A stretch of DNA of 64,000 bases, from positions 26,798 through 90,797 of the forward strand of contig JAMQCK010000076.1 of the NCBI GenBank assembly GCA_024196135.1, given 5' to 3'. Positions 58,851-64,000 of this stretch are shown piece after piece. Positions within the stretch are counted from its first letter, which is position 1. Each line of letters begins with the position of its first letter. The notes under the pieces were generated by a model. The model searched no databases. It was not told where the DNA came from and was given only the letters and a program-made list of their open reading frames with translations. The position numbers were made by a program, and so were the translations under genes. Origin of the DNA: Pleurotus ostreatus/Saccharomyces cerevisiae fusant (Eukaryota; Opisthokonta).

Positions 58851-61800
58851 TCACAATGGCGGCGCCTTCAAGTTCTGCATGCGGGCTGCGAAGTCGGAGG
58901 CGATGGTGTTCTCCTCTCTGCTCAGATACTGGTCGCGGAGGTACTCAATGCCCGCGAGGCTGGTCTCGCCGCAGAGCTCGCGAACGATGTTCGCGTTTTC
59001 GTCAAGGAGCTACGGGGACCGGTGAGCGACGTTGAGTATACGCATGAGACATTCAACGCACCCCGACGATGCTAGAAAGGGCCAACACGGCGGTGCAGTG
59101 CGCCGGGAGCTGGTCGTCCTGAATCCCGATTAGCTACTTCCTTTTTGGTAAGCAAGCCAGAGACTCACCAGCAACACGTCAAGTGTAAGCTGCTCGAAGC
59201 CAATGGTCGACCCATCGACCTTGCCTCCGCTGAAGTCGAGCTCCTCGACGTTCTCCTCGGTCGCAGTCGGAGGCCGCGCCTCCTGAACGCGGGGATGTAC
59301 TCCACGACCTTGAGCACCGTACGCCTCCTTATGACGCTCATGGTACACCATGCGGTCTCGGATACGAGGGAGCACACCAGGGATAGGCTGGGCGGTTGTC
59401 AAGGATTGAGAAAGGATAGCGATGGTCGAGAATGCGTCGGCGAGCTAGCGAGTACGAATGAGCTGGGCGAAGCGATACGACAGGAGTACACGTACCAGGT
59501 TCGGGTTGAGGAAAGGAGTACGGTGGACAAGGACGCTGCACCACTTGGGATCCAAGCGGGACATCGTGCCCACCAGAAGGACGATGCTAGAAAGTAGCTT
59601 CATCCTACGGCAGAATGGTTAGCGTAGGTGTTAGATTCTGGGCAGAAATACGCACTGGTTCGCGTAGAGCTTCTCGTACTGCGTGTGCGGCCACATGCCC
59701 CTGTTGCAGCGTCAGCGGTGAAGTCTTGCAAAGCAGACCAGAATGCACGTACTGAACCTGAGGCTCCCACCTCGCCGTCTTCAGCGACGGCGCAAGCGCC
59801 TGCAGCCGTGTCTGCACGCCCAATATCCGATCCCCAAGCTTGCGGATCTTCGCCTCCTTGTTCGAGTTGAGGAACCTATACGCAGGCCTATCCGGATCGT
59901 CGCCCGACGGGGCAGCGACCTCCGATGACGGGGAGTCGAAGCCCTTGAGGGTCCTTTGATACCGCGCCTCCTCGGCGAGGAAGGTCTCCATCTCTGCGGC
60001 GAAGACCGAGCCGAGCTCCTGCAGTGTCGCGGCGAGGGTGCGTCGTACGAGCAGGCGTGCGGATGTAGGGCTCGGGAAGAGCATGACGATGAAGCCCGCG
60101 GTGAAGCCGATGATGACAAGCAGCCTGACGAAGTATGAGTGCGATGTTGGCAGCCCAAAGGGTCAAACCTTACGCTCTCTTCCAACCCAGTTCCACGCCG
60201 ATGCCCGCGTTGGCGGGTTGCGTGAGGATGTGCGTGTCCACCCAGGAGAAGCCAACGACGAAGACAGCGGTCACACCGGTCATCATGTAGATGATCATGT
60301 CCTGCGGAGGTACCGCGATACGCGCGAGGAGGAAGGGAGAGATGAAGACGACCTGTTGAATGGTCAGCATTTCCTCGTTGTACGCTGAGAGAGATGCGCA
60401 CCGTAGCAGCAACAATTCCGTACGGATTACCATCGCCATTGCCAGCACCGATGTACCAGACCGCCATGCCAAGCAGCAGACCAATACCAGTACCGATGAG
60501 CCTGATGACGTAGCCACCAATCTGGTCGCCAGCATAGACGGACAGTCCGGTCTGCGCCATGATGAGGGCCCAAAGACCCTTCTCCTTATAGGTGAGCCAT
60601 GCGCTCGAGAAGCAGACTTGCGGGATCCAGAGAGCGACGGAGACCAGGGCATACTTGAAGGCGAAGACACCGTTGTCGGACTTCATGCCGCGGATGATGC
60701 TGTACAGCCATATGATCAGTTACGATCTCGGTACGTTGGCGTCGTTCACTCACCGAGCGAAGCGCATGCCAATGCGTCCCATGGTCGAAGTCGGAGGCAG
60801 CGCGTCCGGGTTGCGGCCTGCAAAGATGATGAGCCTTAACGATCCTCGCCAGCAGGAGCTTACTCACGCTGAACCCTCTTCGGACTGTCCTGCTCCTTCT
60901 TCTTGTTCTCCTTCGCCTTCACCTTCGCCGCCTCCTTCCTCTGCTTCTCCGCCTGCCTCGCCCTCACCTCCGCCCCCTCATCCTCCTCCACCTCCGAATC
61001 GCTCTCCTCCCCATCCGTCGTCGCCCCGTCCCCCTCCTGTCGCACACTAGACGCCCTCGTACTCGTGCGCCAATCTCTATCAAAATTCGCCGGGTCCCTG
61101 TCCACGCCGAGCCCGATGACGACCGCGTTCGCGTTCTCGACGCCGATGTCGTCGTCGGAGAAGAGCTTGCGCGCGATGGCGCCGAGGCCGGCGGGCGCCC
61201 AGAGGCGCGCCATCTCGCGGCGCGGGTCGAGGAGGAGGATGCGGCGCATGACCATGGCGAGGCGCTCGGAGAAGGCGTCGAGGGTGTCGATGAAGACGAA
61301 GCATGTGAAGAGGGATCTGTGAGTGGGCATCAGCATCTAGATTGCCTTTAGATGAAGAATGAACTTACTGAACAGCGAACATGTCAGGATGCCCCTTGCC
61401 ACCGCGCGCAATATCCTCCCTCAACGCGCGGGTCTCGGGGTCGAAGCACTTCTCGTACGGCTTGAGAAGCTCCTTCCGGGTGACCGTCCTGAAGATCTCA
61501 AGCTCGCGCTCGAGAGCACCGAGGGCGCGTCCAACCTTCGCACGACGGTCAATGACCTTGTCCCTGAGTTTGCGGCGCTGACCAAAGCAAGCGAAGAACC
61601 AGCCAGACCAGCGTCCGTGATTGCACTCCACACCCCTACAGAAGTATAAGCAAACTCTGTGGTACAGGTCCAGTCTGAAAATGGCGACGTACCATTGTTG
61701 CGCTTCAAGCGCCGCCTCGGCTACTGCCGCCCTCAAACCCTCGGAGGCGTGAGCCAATATGGGCATCAAAGCGTCCAGATTATGTCCGTGCATGGCCTCG

Positions 61801-63444
61801 CGCTCTTTGATACGGCGACGGAGCAAAGTGAAGCGGTCGATAGGTATCGAGCCTGGGGCGCTGTTGGCCTCTGAGAAGAAGACATGTCAGTCCTCTGTTG
61901 CGTCTTCATATTGAGAGCACCAGGCACGTACGTTTCTCGAGCAACTCGGCATCCCTCGCATCCGCAGCGTTCGTCTCATCGACAAAGCGCTGGAAGGATA
62001 ATAGGCACGTCGCGCGGAAGGCCAGCGACTCTAGTCCCTTGCTGATCTTCTTCAGGTCGCCCGGACCAAGACGTCCCATCGACCATTCGACACCAGCAAG
62101 CTTGACCTGACCGACAAGACCTTGCACGCCTGCATCGAGCTTCCCACCAAGAGCACGGCCGCGGCCTGTAAGCGCCTACATTCATGTAAGTGTGTAATCA
62201 ATGGTAGCAAAGTGGACTGCTAACCTGCCAGCTACTGTGATCAGAAGGCCGCTTTCCCAGTGCCTCGTCCTGAAGGGCAATAATGTCGAGTATGGGCTAG
62301 CGTAGGCGTCAATGAACATTCCATATGGGGCACATGGTGGTTTGCGGCAACGACCCACTCACCTGCCACATATTATTCTCTAGGCTCGTCAACCAAACGT
62401 GGTTCAAACTCTCGGGGAAGATCAAAATGAGCGCGGCTATCGCACACGCGACGTAGTACGAAGCAGGGATGACGAAAAGTTTGGCGAGTGTGTAGTTCGT
62501 CTGAGGAAGGACTAGCGGATACGTTAGACGATGAAAGCTGCACGATTTTCCCATGTACTCACGAGGTCCGTACGAGCACATCACGTCCATGACGATCGTC
62601 CCAAAGATGGCGAGAAGGGCAAGCTTCGGGAAATGCGCACGAATAGTACCCATAAAGTATGCGCCAATGAACAGGAACGCGCCATACACAGCAGACGACC
62701 GCGGGTCGAGGAAGTGTCCATGGAATATCCATATCTGCTGGTCGAGAGGTTGTGTGACGTTACTGAATATGTGATGATGACGGGTAGGGCGAAACGAGAA
62801 TCAAGATTAAGCGACAAGGGGGAGGGGGAGAGAAGCGATGATCAGCGTCGGAAGTACGATTTCCGGGCGGCGTGTACGCACTTCTGTATCATCTCCTGTT
62901 GTGCGGCAAGTAGGCGAGATTGGCTCCGGACGTTGTTTGCGCTGGCCATGGCGGCGATTCCCCAGGCCCAACCCAGACACATTCCGATGAGCAGCGTGGC
63001 GGCCGCTATCGTCCAGAGGGGGAGGGCGAGGTTGGGGGGTAGCATAACGCAGACCAGGCTGAAAGGGTAAAGGCTCGTGAGTACGAAGGAGTGATGCAAG
63101 GGGATGACCACGCACGCAGCAAAGAATCCTGCCTGGCCCATGGTCGCCAGCGTGTCCTGGTCAACGAGCAGGATCATCGCCGCCAGGAGTACAATGGTGC
63201 ATCGGGCCCATGTCTTGAGCGTCCGCCGGTTCTTGAGAGCAGGTAAAAGCCACGGGAAAAATCGCGGGAGCCAACCGCCATTGCTCTTCGCAGGGGGCGC
63301 CGCCGCAGTCTTCCCAGTCGTCGAGCGATTCGATGCTTTCTCGGACGCCGAAGTGCTCGATCTCGCGGGGGACCCATTCGCCTGGGCCGCCCCATTCTCC
63401 TCTGACCCGCCATCGGGCGCGCGTTTCTCGTCCGGACTAGACAT
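58851..63444 (-). CDS. ArAE/BRE4-type multi-TM exporter (fungal aromatic-acid-exporter-like, FUSC superfamily)
   Basis: More than a dozen exons give roughly 1250 residues. The start MSSPDEKRAPDGGSEENG leads into a first FUSC-like TM block: WARCTIVLLAAMILLVDQDT, ALPLWTIAAATLLIGMCLG, GAFLFIGAYFMGTIRAHFP. A cytosolic helical part follows (GDLKKISKGLESLAFRATC, then RWSGWFFACFGQRRK). A charged spacer (EEVEEDEG-like runs, then KQRKEAAKVKAKENKKKE) separates the second block: LVSVALWIPQVCFSSAWL, YVIRLIGTGIGLLLGMAVWY, PPQDMIIYMMTGVTAVFVVG. The C-terminal domain has TLDVLLDDQLPAHCTAVLAL, and after its last intron NIVRELCGETSLAGIEYLRD. The family includes yeast Bre4, linked to brefeldin A sensitivity, and plant/bacterial aromatic-acid exporters. 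Substrate unknown. The ATG at 63444 is preferred because the longer frame starts with TTG. Confidence 0.85.
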
Positions 63445-63651
63445 GGTTGAGGACAAGATGCGCGATCAGCATGTCTCGCAGGCGCGGCGTCCGCGTCTAA
63501 AGATTCGGGCGCCTGGCAGGCATGATGTAACGGAGTTGATTGCCGGTGGCGCCGCGCGCTACAGGATCACCGGACCGCGGCAGACCGAGACGCAATGTCC
63601 GTTTGTCACCAAGTCAGGGTGATGTGATCGCGGAGGGCGTACTGACGCTAA
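63445..63651. other. spacer between the exporter gene and the right-end inverted-repeat element
   Basis: Promoter side of the exporter gene. No gene was recognised. Confidence 0.3.
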
Positions 63652-63992
63652 CCCCCATCCGAAACTGACCCCCCATCCGAAACGCCGCCTTTCCGACTGT
63701 TCCCACATCGATAAAATCAAGGGAAAATCACCATAATATAGCGCGTATATAAAGAGCGCTACATACATAATTTCAGCCCATTCGACAGGATAATGAGCGA
63801 TACGCGCGTTGAAGGCCTCGTGGCAGGGAGAGGGCGGCCACCACCACTGTCTGATAAATTCTCAGCGTCCAAAGTGCTGGTATACCTGGTTCTCTTCGAG
63901 GGCATTTTCTCTGTGTTGTAATTGACCCATGGGTGTCATTTTTGGGTGAAAGTGCTGGTCCTACACCGGCTTGAACGCGGTGTTTCGGATGG
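63652..63992. mobile_element. possible short transposon or transposon end with inverted terminal repeats
   Basis: CCATCCGAAACGCCGCCTT at 63673-63691 is matched as its inverted complement at 63974-63992, with 17 of 19 bases identical. A second direct copy of CCCCATCCGAAAC lies just outside at 63652-63665. The about 320-bp segment between contains a TATA box (63746-63753), an ATG at 63793 and a 43-codon frame (MSDTRVEGLVAGRGRPPPLS...) ending TAA. This looks like a MITE or the end of a larger DNA transposon cut by the window. No transposase is visible. Target-site duplication cannot be assessed because the window ends at 64000. Confidence 0.4.
63746..63753 (+). promoter_or_regulatory. TATA box inside the right-end inverted-repeat element
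   Basis: TATATAAA lies 47 bases before an ATG with a 43-codon frame, flanked on both sides by GCGC sequences (GCGCG TATATAAAG AGCGC). The element may carry its own promoter. Confidence 0.4.
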
Positions 63993-64000
63993 TGGGTACA

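Overview
The window is a GC-rich, gene-dense nuclear segment of a basidiomycete, most likely an Agaricomycete of the Polyporales type. Support: almost every gene is broken by spliceosomal introns of about 46-60 nt with GTGCGT, GTAAGT or GTGAGT donors and CTAAC/CTGAC branch sites; third codon positions are GC-rich; and the gene set is fungal (alpha-1,3-glucan synthase, SAM-RA-kinase Ste11, ArAE-type exporter, GH43 enzymes, fungal F-box and BTB proteins). The exact order is inferred, not shown. No prokaryotic, plasmid, CRISPR or phage features were seen.

Left part (1-21 kb): an edge-truncated minus-strand gene; a ten-exon tRNA guanine-26 dimethyltransferase (TRM1); an F-box gene; an L-type amino-acid permease; an ATX1-like copper chaperone; an intronless F-box gene; a 2.2 kb region with a tandem array of intron-bearing 290-bp repeats and no identifiable protein; a mitochondrial 3-hydroxyacyl-thioester dehydratase (HTD2 type) divergent from a histone H2B gene; a ferric-reductase/NOX-family flavocytochrome; and a PRCC-family nuclear protein.

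Middle part (21-46 kb): a 15-exon, 7.8 kb alpha-1,3-glucan synthase; a Mn-type superoxide dismutase without a mitochondrial presequence; a sphingoid long-chain-base kinase; a second, inverted histone H2B gene; a small protein that carries only the NAD-binding half of a ferredoxin-reductase-like enzyme; an alkyltransferase-like DNA-repair protein; a disordered hypothetical protein; a YIPF membrane protein; and the pheromone-pathway MAPKKK Ste11.

Right part (46-64 kb): a BTB protein; two GH43 glycosidases arranged tail to tail as an inverted duplicate; a monocarboxylate-transporter-like MFS protein; a fungal 7-TM rhodopsin-domain protein; a disordered hypothetical protein; a large ArAE/BRE4-type exporter; and, at the right edge, a short segment bounded by inverted repeats that resembles a transposon end. 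The genes are mostly unrelated housekeeping and cell-surface functions, not one pathway. The nearest things to functional clusters are the GH43 pair and the loose neighbourhood of the ferric reductase and the copper chaperone. Exon boundaries were read by eye from splice signals and conserved motifs, so individual junctions may be off by a few bases.
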